Assembly: GCA_937982065.1 (NCBI GenBank)
Contig: CALJMO010000021.1
Coordinates: forward strand, 3,274-67,273
Source: an uncultured Collinsella sp.
Lineage (GTDB): Bacteria > Actinomycetota > Coriobacteriia > Coriobacteriales > Coriobacteriaceae
DNA: 64,000 nt
Direction of reading: 5' to 3'
Below are positions 24,700-33,849 of the stretch, in pieces. The notes beneath the pieces are model-generated. The model saw only the letters and a program-made list of their open reading frames with translations, was not told the DNA's origin and did no database searches. Both the position numbers and the translations under genes were made by a program. Position 1 is the stretch's first letter; every line of letters starts with the position of its first letter.

Positions 24700-25260
24700 A
24701 TGTCTAACAGCGTTCAGCGTATGGCCAAAGCGGGCGAAAATATCAGGAAGCTTGGCTTTTGCATGGCAGCCGTTTTTGCAGGGATGCTCGTCGCTTTTGC
24801 CGCGTTGGTTGTTTACGTGATCTGGTATGCGGTTGCAAACGTTGCTTCTGTCGATTCTTTCGGCGTCGTGACGCTTCTCGATGGCGGGTGCATCGTTATC
24901 CCAAGCGGACTGTGCCTGGCACTCGTCGTGGGTATTTCGCTTGTCGTTCTGTGTGGGATCAGCCGTAACATCTCGCGAGGCGTCTCGCCCTTTACCAAGA
25001 CGCATGTGCGGCTTATCCGTGTTCTTGCGCTTGCCTTTGCTGTTAACGCCGCGGTTTCGCTTATTGGTGCCTACGGATCGGTCAATCTTACCATTGGTGG
25101 GCTGGAGCTTTACGTCGTGCCTCATTCCTTCGTTATTGAGATTTGCCAAGGCGTTGCCTTTGATGCGGGGTCGCTTATCGGCGCGGCTGTCTGTCTGTGT
25201 ATCTCGGTGATCTGGAGTTATGCCTCGCTGCTCCAAGAGCAGTCTGACGAGCTTGTGTAG
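24700..25260 (+). CDS. DUF2975 membrane protein
   Basis: The 186-residue protein has four membrane helices (about 20-45, 62-85, 100-122 and 150-175) and the DUF2975 look, with a conserved SPFTKTHVRLIRVLA segment after helix two. DUF2975 genes typically precede an XRE regulator gene, as here, with eight bases between them. The function is unknown. The frame extends up to 24601, but ATG 24700 follows GAGGGTGAG and fits the family. The pair may sense membrane stress; that is inference. Confidence 0.8.
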   Translation: MSNSVQRMAKAGENIRKLGFCMAAVFAGMLVAFAALVVYVIWYAVANVASVDSFGVVTLLDGGCIVIPSGLCLALVVGISLVVLCGISRNISRGVSPFTKTHVRLIRVLALAFAVNAAVSLIGAYGSVNLTIGGLELYVVPHSFVIEICQGVAFDAGSLIGAAVCLCISVIWSYASLLQEQSDELV

Positions 25261-25268
25261 GAGGAAGC

Positions 25269-25598
25269 ATGAGCTATCTCATCATCGAGCTTGAGGCGCA
25301 GCTGCTTAAGACCGGAAAGACCAGTGCTGATCTGATTCGTGCCACGGGGCATACTCCGGCTAATATTTCTAAGCTAAGAAACGGAAAAATTAAAGCTATT
25401 CGCCTTAAGACGCTTCTCGATATTTGCGATGAACTTGACTGTCAACCGGGAGATATTATTCAGCGTGTGAGTGAGAAAGAGCTTGAGGAGCTGATTGTCG
25501 AGCGCGCAAAAAATGTCGTGAGGCAGATGCGGGACGGCGGAGACAATGAGGCGTCGCTTCCGACATCAGTCTTCGCTGTAGATTTGAGCGACGAGTAG
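25269..25598 (+). CDS. XRE-family regulator (YozG-like)
   Basis: The 109-residue protein is a short Cro/C1-type helix-turn-helix: SADLIRATGHTPANISKLRNGKIKAIRLKTLLDICDELDCQPGDII, the pattern of DUF2975-linked regulators. ATG 25269 follows GAGGAAGC. It probably represses its own operon through the inverted repeat at 24646. Because the peptide promoter 100 bases downstream shares TCGATAAAC with that repeat, it may also control the peptide cluster. Confidence 0.85.
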   Translation: MSYLIIELEAQLLKTGKTSADLIRATGHTPANISKLRNGKIKAIRLKTLLDICDELDCQPGDIIQRVSEKELEELIVERAKNVVRQMRDGGDNEASLPTSVFAVDLSDE

Positions 25599-25636
25599 CA
25601 TATAAAGAACAACTATAACGAAATATCAGTGTAACG

Positions 25637-25665
25637 GAACCCGTGTCTAACACGGGTTCTTTGTT
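25637..25665 (+). terminator. Rho-independent terminator after the XRE gene
   Basis: GAACCCGTG-TCTAA-CACGGGTTC is a perfect 9-bp stem followed by TTTGTTT. It separates the regulator operon from the peptide promoter. Confidence 0.8.
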
Positions 25666-25676
25666 TATTAATTATC

Positions 25677-25705
25677 TTGACAAATATAAGTTATCGATAA
25701 ACAAT
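25677..25705 (+). promoter_or_regulatory. Sigma-70-type promoter of the peptide gene
   Basis: A consensus TTGACA (25677-25682) is spaced 17 bases from AACAAT (25700-25705), in very AT-rich DNA. The perfect palindrome TTATCGATAA (25691-25700) lies in the spacer and overlaps the -10 box, so a bound regulator would block it. The leader then runs 38 bases to an AAAGGAGG ribosome site. Confidence 0.65.
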
Positions 25706-25743
25706 AACATTAAGAACGAACGATAAAAGAAAGGAGGAACGAT

Positions 25744-25872
25744 ATGAGCTGGATTGTAAAGCCGAGTTATGTGGACCCCGGTGGTGGGTGCAACGGTTAC
25801 TGCAAGGCATTCTGTGGAGCACGCGTCTGCGTCAATAACTGCAGTAAAAACTTGTGTGTTGTTAATTTCTAG
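25744..25872 (+). CDS. Six-cysteine RiPP precursor peptide
   Basis: This 42-residue peptide gene has a near-perfect AAGGAGG site seven bases before ATG 25744. The first 15 residues (MSWIVKPSYVDPGGG) have no Cys and would be the leader; the rest carries six Cys at 16, 20, 24, 29, 33 and 38, with spacing 3-3-4-3-4. Such Cys-dense peptides next to a radical SAM/SPASM enzyme are typical substrates for thioether cross-linking. The IVKP start recalls the Clo7bot type, and the six Cys in about 40 residues recall SCIFF/ranthipeptides; both comparisons are from memory. A GGG before the first Cys may be the cleavage site. Confidence 0.8.
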   Translation: MSWIVKPSYVDPGGGCNGYCKAFCGARVCVNNCSKNLCVVNF

Positions 25873-25880
25873 CAGTTGCG

Positions 25881-25916
25881 GCTGCTGCCAGGCGACAGTC
25901 TGGCAGCAGCGGTTTT
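25881..25916 (+). terminator. Attenuator-like hairpin between peptide gene and operon
   Basis: GCTGCTGCCAG (25881-25891) pairs with CTGGCAGCAGC (25900-25910), followed by GGTTTT. It begins eight bases after the peptide stop and 30 bases before the ATPase start. A leaky terminator here would give much more peptide than enzyme mRNA, as is usual in bacteriocin operons. Confidence 0.75.
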
Positions 25917-25940
25917 GTTATCAAGCAGAATAGGAGGCCA

Positions 25941-26666
25941 ATGAGCGCATCAGCGATAAAGCTATCAAAGGTGTCAAAGCGCTATGGAAAACGGCGTGTG
26001 TTGCATGACGTTTCCTTCGAGGTGCATCAGTCTGAACTTTGCGCCCTTGTTGGTGCAAACGGGGCGGGCAAAAGCACGCTTATTAAAATAGTGCTGGGCC
26101 TCTGTGAGCCATCGTCGGGGAGCGTGGAGCTCTTTGGAGGCAAGTCGAAAAAAGAGCTGAGCCTGATGCGGACGCGTGTCGGCTATGTGCCAGATTCCAG
26201 CGGAGCATACCAATCCCTCAGTGCGGTGGAGAATCTTCGGATCCGATGTGCGGAATGGGGGCTCGATGAGAAACGTGAGGTTCCTCGCGTCTTGGGCCTA
26301 GTCGGGCTGGACGTCGATGAGAAAAAGAGCGTGAGCAGTTTTTCTCTGGGAATGAAACGGCGACTGGATATAGCTACGGCTTTGTTGGGCGACACCGACG
26401 TACTAATTTTCGATGAGCCGGCAAATGGGTTGGACCCGCTGGGCATCGAGAGTATATGGGCCCTTATCGGCCGATTGAATCGAGAACAGGGTAAGACCAT
26501 GCTCATCTCTAGCCATGATTTGGATGAGTTGGCATCGGTTGCAACAAGTTGCGTGTTTATTCATGACGGTGAACTGCTGAAAAAGGAATCGATGGATGTC
26601 ATAAGGGATGAGGCGTCGTCCCTAAAAGAATATTACAGGCGCTTGATGAACGCGGTCTCGCTATGA
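25941..26666 (+). CDS. ABC transporter ATP-binding protein (LanF-like, probable self-immunity)
   Basis: The 241-residue ATPase has Walker A GANGAGKST (38-46), signature FSLGMKRRLDIA and Walker B VLIFDEPANGLDPLG, the layout of the CcmA/LanF subfamily. It is followed, with overlapping ends, by two separate permeases of about 270 residues, the FEG arrangement of lantibiotic immunity. The inferred role is expelling the mature peptide from the producer's membrane. ATG 25941 follows TAGGAGGCC. Confidence 0.88.
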   Translation: MSASAIKLSKVSKRYGKRRVLHDVSFEVHQSELCALVGANGAGKSTLIKIVLGLCEPSSGSVELFGGKSKKELSLMRTRVGYVPDSSGAYQSLSAVENLRIRCAEWGLDEKREVPRVLGLVGLDVDEKKSVSSFSLGMKRRLDIATALLGDTDVLIFDEPANGLDPLGIESIWALIGRLNREQGKTMLISSHDLDELASVATSCVFIHDGELLKKESMDVIRDEASSLKEYYRRLMNAVSL

Positions 26667-27487
26667 AGCGGGCGATCCATCCCATAAAGGCAGATATGAT
26701 GCGTCTACACAGGATGTTTCCGGCGCAGTTTGGTCTTACGCTTATGTTGGCGTGCGGTCTTCTCTTCGGTGTTTTTCTAAATAACGGAGCAACGTTGCTA
26801 GGCTTTGGCTATGGCGTTTGTGGGGAGGATATTGGTTTCTTCTGGAATGCAATCGATCCTTCTGCGCCTGATGAGTCCCTTGCGCGCAGCGCTTTTGCCG
26901 GTACATCCCTGTTCGTTCCACTCATCGTTTGTTTGGTGCTTTTACAGGAGCATGGCTATAAAGAGGGATACCGAATTTCTTCAGCAAGAGGTCTCGCCCG
27001 CTTTAATGGGGCTTTGGCACATGTGCTTTCGTCTGCTTTAATAGTCGGCGCAGCATATAGCGCACTTTGCCTTCTTTTGTTTGCAATAGCCATACTGCGT
27101 GGGGGGCAAAACTACACGCACGGCATGCTGACTGCATTTTTGCCTGCGATGATAATCAACGCCGTATTGGTGATATCGGTTGCGTTGGAGACGATGACCA
27201 TCTATCGGATTACAGGCAGCGCTGTATTGAGCGGGGCTGCAATCATAATTGGATTTGTCATGAGCCTGACGCTCTACGGAAGCTTCCTTCAGGTGCCTAT
27301 ACCATCCTTGCGATGGGTCTTACTCCTTCCGGGGCCGTACCTTGGAGTCGGATGTGCCCTTGGGTATAGCGATATGGGACAGCTGACGCTTCTGGGATAT
27401 GGCGTGACAGCCAGCTGTCTATCGGTATTGATTTACGCTCTCGTGAGCTTTCGTGCCGGGGGTGTGTTCAATGACTCGTCAGATTAG
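26663..27487 (+). CDS. ABC transporter permease (LanE/G-like)
   Basis: The 274-residue protein has about six membrane helices (including FGLTLMLACGLLFGVFL near 22-40, VPLIVCLVLLQ near 90 and LSSALIVGAAYSALCLLLFAIAIL near 120-143). It overlaps the ATPase gene by four bases (ATGA), a coupling signature. No catalytic motif is expected. Together with the next gene it would form the membrane part of the immunity transporter. Confidence 0.8.
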   Translation: MKRAIHPIKADMMRLHRMFPAQFGLTLMLACGLLFGVFLNNGATLLGFGYGVCGEDIGFFWNAIDPSAPDESLARSAFAGTSLFVPLIVCLVLLQEHGYKEGYRISSARGLARFNGALAHVLSSALIVGAAYSALCLLLFAIAILRGGQNYTHGMLTAFLPAMIINAVLVISVALETMTIYRITGSAVLSGAAIIIGFVMSLTLYGSFLQVPIPSLRWVLLLPGPYLGVGCALGYSDMGQLTLLGYGVTASCLSVLIYALVSFRAGGVFNDSSD

Positions 27488-28289
27488 AAGATTCCTCCAT
27501 TCAGAATGGAAGCATGTGAGCAAATGGGCGTACGCCTTAATCCTGGTAATTTATGCGTACATGGTGGTATTGCAGCTTAATTCTTTCCCGATGTGGTTCT
27601 GTAGCCTCCGTGAGAACAGTTTCTTGGGCTTTTTCCCAGACCCGACGCTTCGGCTATCGGCAGAGGATGTCGTTCTATTTGGTAATGCAGAGGTTTTTCG
27701 CGGTCTGCTGTTCAACGTAGCCCCGTTGGCTCATGCATTGTACTTTCCGTTTGTCGCGGCTTGTATCGTGCCGCGCTTTGTCAGTTCGGACTTTATTGAG
27801 GAACCGTGGGGGCTGTCGGAGGCTCGGGGAGGGAAGCGTGTGTGCGCTATCGTTGCGCGAGTGGTGCTGTCTTCTTTTGCCCTTTTGGGCGCGTTTATCC
27901 TGACGAGTGTCGTTTTGTACTGTCTTAACTGCGCAATCGTTCTGGATGCTCAACAGTATTTCAACCTGCATGTATTTTGCTATCGACTTGTTCTTGCTGC
28001 CGCTGCCTGCCTTGCATACGTGGTCTCTTGCGTGATCGCTGTTTCCTATTTTGGGTCCGGCTTCGGTCCGATTGGCATGCTGTTGCTTGTCAACGTTGTA
28101 GCGATCTACATACAGATCGGGGCCAATTCCATGCTTCCGCTTCCAGCCTCGATGCTCATGTGGATTTGTGGCGTGACCCCGTTGGGGAATAGTCAATGCA
28201 TTTCGATTCTAATTGACTGCCTAATAAACGTAGCAATCGTTTTTGCCATTTGCTTTACCGTCGACCGATTGCGGTCGAGATTTCTTTGA
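27471..28289 (+). CDS. Second ABC transporter permease (LanE/G-like)
   Basis: The 272-residue protein has about six membrane helices and overlaps the previous gene by 17 bases if started at ATG 27471 (MTRQIRRFLHSEWKHVSKW). A GTG at 27453 is possible but would lengthen the overlap. The N-terminal basic-aromatic segment followed by a helix is typical of the ABC-2-like immunity permeases. It is weakly similar in layout, not sequence, to its partner. The maturase gene follows 21 bases on. Confidence 0.78.
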   Translation: MTRQIRRFLHSEWKHVSKWAYALILVIYAYMVVLQLNSFPMWFCSLRENSFLGFFPDPTLRLSAEDVVLFGNAEVFRGLLFNVAPLAHALYFPFVAACIVPRFVSSDFIEEPWGLSEARGGKRVCAIVARVVLSSFALLGAFILTSVVLYCLNCAIVLDAQQYFNLHVFCYRLVLAAAACLAYVVSCVIAVSYFGSGFGPIGMLLLVNVVAIYIQIGANSMLPLPASMLMWICGVTPLGNSQCISILIDCLINVAIVFAICFTVDRLRSRFL

Positions 28290-28310
28290 TTGCTTGTGAG
28301 GGATAAACAT

Positions 28311-29603
28311 ATGAGACCGTCTCAATACAACCTGATTGAAACCCGTGGCGAAAGGACGCTGGTGATGAATGCGAAGACCGGTGCGATCCTTTCGTTAGAT
28401 AAGCAGCATGCAGAAAGAATGTGCCGCATGGTATCGGGAAGCGAATGGGAGCCAGATGAATTGCGCGAAGCGTTGCTTCAAGGAGGAATGCTGTTAGAAG
28501 ATGATCGTGACGAAAAGGAGGAAATGAAGGCGATAGGCCGTCTTGTTCGGTTTTCTGATCGCTCTCTCGGCATGACGATAGCCCCGACATTGGAGTGCAA
28601 CTTCTGTTGCCCATACTGTTATGAAAAAGGGCAACGCAAAACGACAATGACTCCGGAGGTCGAAGACCGACTTGTTTCATTTGTGAAAGAGCGTTCACGG
28701 GGACTGAGCGAGTTTGACATCAGTTGGTATGGTGGAGAGCCGCTGCTACAAGTCGATAGAATTCAGCGACTCACAGAGCGTATAAAGGGGGTCCTTAATC
28801 CGGAGTGTTCCTATGCAGCATCCATTGTCACAAATGGGTATCTTCTGACGCCAGAAGTGGCTGCGGCTCTCGCGGCTTGTGACGTCAAGATGGCTCAGGT
28901 GACTTTGGACGGTTCTCGACAAGATCATGATTCCCGGCGAATCTTGCGGAACGGACAGCCGACATACGATGCGATTCTAGACAACGTTTCTAAAGTCACC
29001 CATCTGTTAGATATTTCTATCAGGTGCAATGTCGATGCCCATAACATTGTCGGTGCTGGCGATTTGCTGGATGCGCTCGAGGAAAAGGGCCTTAAAAACA
29101 AGGTGGGATTCTACCTAGCGCCTGTCGACAATATCAATGATACGTGCCCAAGCGACAGTAGTTGTTTTTCGATGGAGGCATTTTCTGAGGAAGAGCTGGA
29201 CTTTTATAGCCAAGCCGTTGATAGGGGGTTCTACGTTGACCTGACGGTGCGCTTTAATCCGGCTATATGTGGCGCTGTTTGTGCAGGGTCATTTGTAGTG
29301 GATCCGGAGGGCTACCTTTATAAATGTTGGGATGAAATCGGGATGCGTGAACGCTCCGTCGGCACACTTGCCGAAGGGCCGAGGATGAATGCTCAGCTGG
29401 TCCAATGGCTAAACTATGAGCCGAGCGATCATGAGTGTGAAGAGTGTTTTGCCTATCCCTCATGCATGGGAGGTTGCCCTAATCACGCTCTTCATGGAGG
29501 GTCAAAACAGTGCGTATCTCAAAGGTATCAGGTGCGCCAACGAATGATTTTGACCGAGAAGGCTCAGCGATTGCTTTCGGAACTGGATTCAGCTCATGTT
29601 TAA
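28311..29603 (+). CDS. Radical SAM/SPASM peptide maturase
   Basis: The 430-residue enzyme probably cross-links the precursor peptide. Domains in order: an N-terminal RiPP-maturase region (YNLIETRGERTLVMNAKTG, about 5-25), the radical SAM core with CNFCCPYC (C96, C100, C103), GGEP-type SAM loop WYGGEPLLQVDRI, and a C-terminal SPASM domain with CGAVC, YLYKCWDE, HECEECFAYPSCMGGCP and KQCVSQR that would bind two auxiliary iron-sulfur clusters. It is most like thioether-forming (ranthipeptide/sactipeptide) enzymes. A TTG at 28290 is an alternative start; ATG 28311 follows GTGAGGG. Confidence 0.92.
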   Translation: MRPSQYNLIETRGERTLVMNAKTGAILSLDKQHAERMCRMVSGSEWEPDELREALLQGGMLLEDDRDEKEEMKAIGRLVRFSDRSLGMTIAPTLECNFCCPYCYEKGQRKTTMTPEVEDRLVSFVKERSRGLSEFDISWYGGEPLLQVDRIQRLTERIKGVLNPECSYAASIVTNGYLLTPEVAAALAACDVKMAQVTLDGSRQDHDSRRILRNGQPTYDAILDNVSKVTHLLDISIRCNVDAHNIVGAGDLLDALEEKGLKNKVGFYLAPVDNINDTCPSDSSCFSMEAFSEEELDFYSQAVDRGFYVDLTVRFNPAICGAVCAGSFVVDPEGYLYKCWDEIGMRERSVGTLAEGPRMNAQLVQWLNYEPSDHECEECFAYPSCMGGCPNHALHGGSKQCVSQRYQVRQRMILTEKAQRLLSELDSAHV

Positions 29604-31215
29604 TCTCTGCGCAAGAACAATAATCAAGAATCCAAAGTATATAACCTATCTTCTAATGTGCCTGCTCTCGCTTGTGGTTGGTCTCGCAATTCCTTTTCTG
29701 ACGGGGCAACTGGTCAACAACTTTGTCGGTGTCGCGCGAGATGGGGAAAGCGCAATCGCCATCGGCGCTGAGATAGCAGCGCTGGGTATTATGCGAGCCG
29801 GTTTGAATTGCGTCAGTGAGCTGGTCTATGTCGATCTGCAAACACATGTGGGATTTGCATTGAATGAAGAGGTGATAAGTCACGTTCAAAGGCTACCACG
29901 GGCCTTCTTTTCTAATTTTGATGCCTCCTATTACAACCAACAGATTAATCATGACGCTAACGATTTGGTGATATTTGTTATAAACGCAAGTGTCCAAAGC
30001 GTGAGCAATATAGTGACGTTGCTTGTGGTGTTTGTTGTCCTGGCGACCATAAACGGTCACCTGGCAATGCTGTGTATGGCTCTGGGCATAATAGGTGGCG
30101 CGGTCTATTCGCTTTTCAAAAAGTGTTTGTTCGCAAGAAGTTTCGAGGCTCAAGAGCAGGAGGCTCGATTCTTTTCCGATCTGGAGAAGCAGCTTAGCAA
30201 CGCACAATTTATCCGCAGACATGTTCTATTCGAGGTTTTCAAGCAAAGGCTTGAGCACTCTTTTGCAGAGCTATATCGTTTCGTTTATCAGAACCAGCAA
30301 ATTAATGCGACCTTTACGTTTGCCAACACTGCCGTCACATCTTTGGCACAGGGTGGAATCTTGATCCTGGGCGCAAAGGAAGTTCTCGACGGCAATTTGC
30401 TGCCCGGCTATCTTATGACGGCGCTAAGCTATTACTCCTATTATTCTTCGGCTATTGAATTCTTCCTTGCGCTGGGCAAGGACTATCAAACGTCAAAGGT
30501 ATCCTACGAGCGTTTGCGGCGCTTGCTGGACATGCCCGAGGACTCAAACGGGGACATTATCCTCGATGATGTTTACGAGGTGAACTGTTCCGAGCTGGCA
30601 TATAGCTATCCGGGGTCTGTAAAGACCGCGTTCGGAGACATTCGGGCTTCTTTAGAAAAAGGAAAGGTATACGCAATCGTTGGGTCGAACGGTTCCGGTA
30701 AGAGCACGCTGCTGGATGTGATAAGCGGTTGCGATCCAGAAAACTGCAAGGGTGATATTTGGATTAACAGCAAGCCCCTGAGCTCTCTGGACCGTTATGC
30801 GCTGCGAAAGCGCAATATCGGGATTACGGAGCAGGAGCCGCCCCTGACCGAAGGGTCGATACGGGACAATTTAACTCTTTGCTGCAGAAGCGCTGAAGAG
30901 CGTGACCTTGAGAGCCTCATTGAGAGAATGGGGCTTAAAAAGATGGTCGATTCAAGTGGTGGACTTGATGTCGAGCTGGACGATAGGCAGAACAATATTT
31001 CAGGAGGGGAAAAACAGAAAATAGCGATTATTCGCCAGCTGCTGAAAAACCCGGACGTGATGATGTTTGATGAGCCGACATCTGCACTTGACAGCCAAAG
31101 CAAGCAGGCGTTTATCGAAATCCTTAAGGAAAGAAAGGGGCGACATATCACGGTCATCGCTACGCACGACCCTGTGCTTATTTCGGCATGCGATGAAGTG
31201 ATTGAAATTGCCTGA
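29596..31215 (+). CDS. ABC exporter with fused membrane and ATPase domains
   Basis: The 539-residue half-transporter has five to six membrane helices in the first 290 residues (ITYLLMCLLSLVVGLAIPFL at about 16-35, then others) and an ATPase with Walker A GSNGSGKST, signature NISGGEKQKIAI and Walker B VMMFDEPTSALD. There is no N-terminal C39 peptidase, so leader removal must be done by another protease. It overlaps the maturase gene by eight bases. It likely exports the modified peptide. A hairpin downstream ends the operon. Confidence 0.88.
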   Translation: MFNLCARTIIKNPKYITYLLMCLLSLVVGLAIPFLTGQLVNNFVGVARDGESAIAIGAEIAALGIMRAGLNCVSELVYVDLQTHVGFALNEEVISHVQRLPRAFFSNFDASYYNQQINHDANDLVIFVINASVQSVSNIVTLLVVFVVLATINGHLAMLCMALGIIGGAVYSLFKKCLFARSFEAQEQEARFFSDLEKQLSNAQFIRRHVLFEVFKQRLEHSFAELYRFVYQNQQINATFTFANTAVTSLAQGGILILGAKEVLDGNLLPGYLMTALSYYSYYSSAIEFFLALGKDYQTSKVSYERLRRLLDMPEDSNGDIILDDVYEVNCSELAYSYPGSVKTAFGDIRASLEKGKVYAIVGSNGSGKSTLLDVISGCDPENCKGDIWINSKPLSSLDRYALRKRNIGITEQEPPLTEGSIRDNLTLCCRSAEERDLESLIERMGLKKMVDSSGGLDVELDDRQNNISGGEKQKIAIIRQLLKNPDVMMFDEPTSALDSQSKQAFIEILKERKGRHITVIATHDPVLISACDEVIEIA

Positions 31216-31243
31216 CGGGCTAGTGGACCGCGCATATCAAATT

Positions 31244-31284
31244 CAGGGGGGGCGGGCACCGTAGCTGGTGTCCGCCCCCCCCTG
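31244..31284. terminator. Terminator between the peptide operon and the convergent importer operon
   Basis: CAGGGGGGGCGGGCACC (31244-31260) pairs with GGTGTCCGCCCCCCCCTG (31267-31284) around GTAGCT. The stem is very stable and lies 28 bases after the exporter stop; it probably serves both strands. Confidence 0.65.
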
Positions 31285-31317
31285 GCTTAGGAGGCTTTAA
31301 CCTGAGTGGTTCGCGAG

Positions 31318-32127
31318 CTAGCGCGCCTGCTTAACCTTGGCTGCTGCCTCGACAAACGACTTCCACAGGTTAAAGTCGGTCTCGAGCGTCTGCCAGGTGT
31401 ACTCGGGGTGCCACTGCACGCCCAGGCAGAAAGGCTGGCCTTCGACTTCGATGCACTCGGGAACGCCGTCGGTTGCCTTGGCGACCAAGCGCGTGCTCTT
31501 ACCCAGACGGTCGACGCAGCAGTGGTGTGCGGAGTTGGTCTGGATTAGCCTGTGCCCGCCAACCGCGCGTTCCAGCAGCGAGCCCGGCACGACCTCGACG
31601 GGGTGCACGGGATCGTTGAGCACGTGAGTGTGACGCCACTGCGTGCGACCCTCGCGCGCACCCAGGCTCGGCACGTCCATGCACAGGGTGCCGCCGGTGG
31701 CGACGTTGAGCAGCTGTGTGCCGCGGCAGGTGGTAAAGAGCGGCTTTTTGGCGCGGAGCACCTCGTCGACCAGCTTGAACTCAAAGCTATCGCGGATCTC
31801 GCAGCAGAGGGTGGGGTCGTAGGGCCGATCGTCGCCCCAGCGCTTGGGGTTGACATCCGGGCCGCCGGGAATGGCGATGCCATCGGCGATATCGACGTAA
31901 TGACGGATGACCTCAATGTCCTCGGTGATGGACATCTGCAGCGGCAGGCCGCCGGCGGCAAGGATGGCATCGACAAAGACGCTGGCGATCTCCTCGTTGG
32001 GGGAGAGCGTCTCGCTCAAAAACGGCTTCGCCTCTTCCCAGCGCGGCGCGACGAGGATGAGTGGGCGGTTGGCGGGGGCGACGTCGACGTGCGGGGTATA
32101 GGACGAGGAAGTACGGGTTCCGATCAT
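31318..32127 (-). CDS. puuD: Gamma-glutamyl-gamma-aminobutyrate hydrolase-like class I amidotransferase
   Basis: The 269-residue peptidase C26 enzyme has the nucleophile C134 in FTTCRGTQLLNVATGG, the oxyanion GIAIPGGPDVNP segment and the catalytic His/Glu pair in VQWHPEYT. PuuD splits gamma-glutamyl-GABA; relatives act on other gamma-glutamyl amides. It is the last gene of a minus-strand unit that begins with a glutamate-type binding protein, so imported gamma-glutamyl compounds or glutamine derivatives are plausible substrates (inference). Confidence 0.85.
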   Translation of the reverse strand: MIGTRTSSSYTPHVDVAPANRPLILVAPRWEEAKPFLSETLSPNEEIASVFVDAILAAGGLPLQMSITEDIEVIRHYVDIADGIAIPGGPDVNPKRWGDDRPYDPTLCCEIRDSFEFKLVDEVLRAKKPLFTTCRGTQLLNVATGGTLCMDVPSLGAREGRTQWRHTHVLNDPVHPVEVVPGSLLERAVGGHRLIQTNSAHHCCVDRLGKSTRLVAKATDGVPECIEVEGQPFCLGVQWHPEYTWQTLETDFNLWKSFVEAAAKVKQAR

Positions 32128-32214
32128 GGGTGCGGCTTTCGAATCCGGGTGGACATGGCATAGGGGTGGCGCGGGACAAACGCTGGTGATGAATTTGCCC
32201 GCGTGGCAATTGGG

Positions 32215-32979
<765 letters not shown>

Positions 32980-33015
32980 GGTGCTTGGCTCCTTATGACT
33001 CGAAATGGTAAAGCG

Positions 33016-33849
33016 TTAGCGGATGATGGTCGCGCCGGTCTTGTGCGAAACGTAGACAGCAGCCTTGTTAATCGCGACGTTGATGAGGATATAGATGACC
33101 GCGATTACCAGGTAGACCGACACGAGGGCGTCGTAGTTGGTAATGAGCACGCGGGCGTTTTGCATGAGGTCGGGGTAGCTCACCACGTAGGCGACGGTGG
33201 TGTCTTTGACTACGACCACGAGCTGCGAAATCAACGACGGAATGATAAACCGAATAGCCTGCGGCAATACGATTTTAAAGGTGATTTTAGCCTTGGAGAG
33301 ACCGAGCGCCTGGGCCGCCTCGACCTGCCCGCGCGGTACGGCGTTGACGCCGGCGCGGAAGATCTCGGCAAGTACGCCGGCTGCAGCGAGCGCGACGGGG
33401 AGCGTGAGCATCCAAAACGACGGCAGCGCGATCTTGTACTGGGGCAGCACCAAAAAGAAGAAGTAGATGAACAGCAGACTCGGTACGCCACGGAAGAAAT
33501 CGGTGAGCACGCGGCAGACCAGCTGCAGCGGCTTAATGTCGCTGGTACGGCCGAGCATAAGGGCCAGGCCCAGCACCAGCGCGATGGCGCCAGCGGTGAG
33601 TGCGACTTTAACGGTGCCCTCAAAGCCGGCAAGCAAGAACTTCCAGGTGGTGAGGTGCGTAAAGAAATACCAATAGTGGACCGAAAGCTGACCGGTCACA
33701 TAAAAGCGCTGCAGTACCAGGACGGCGAGTGCGGCCACGGCAACAAGCGAGATGGCAGTGCCGATGCGAATCTTGGCGCGCATCTTGGGGCCGGGAGCCT
33801 CGTAGAGCGCATCGCGCATGGTAAGCGCAGGGGAGGAGTGCTTGCTCAT
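33016..33849 (-). CDS. Amino-acid ABC transporter permease (second subunit)
   Basis: The 277-residue HisM/GlnP-type permease has about five membrane helices. Its ABC-contact loop is AEIFRAGVNAVPRGQVEAAQALGLSKAKITFKIVLPQA, where the EAA-G motif is complete. The first 30 residues form a soluble N-terminal tail. It overlaps the other permease gene by four bases, so the two form a heterodimer made in equal amounts. Confidence 0.93.
   Translation of the reverse strand: MSKHSSPALTMRDALYEAPGPKMRAKIRIGTAISLVAVAALAVLVLQRFYVTGQLSVHYWYFFTHLTTWKFLLAGFEGTVKVALTAGAIALVLGLALMLGRTSDIKPLQLVCRVLTDFFRGVPSLLFIYFFFLVLPQYKIALPSFWMLTLPVALAAAGVLAEIFRAGVNAVPRGQVEAAQALGLSKAKITFKIVLPQAIRFIIPSLISQLVVVVKDTTVAYVVSYPDLMQNARVLITNYDALVSVYLVIAVIYILINVAINKAAVYVSHKTGATIIR

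Noticed and set aside
25941..28289. The ABC set as a general drug exporter unrelated to the peptide
   Set aside because: It lies between the precursor and the maturase with overlapping or near-touching genes, so a role in peptide immunity is the simpler reading.
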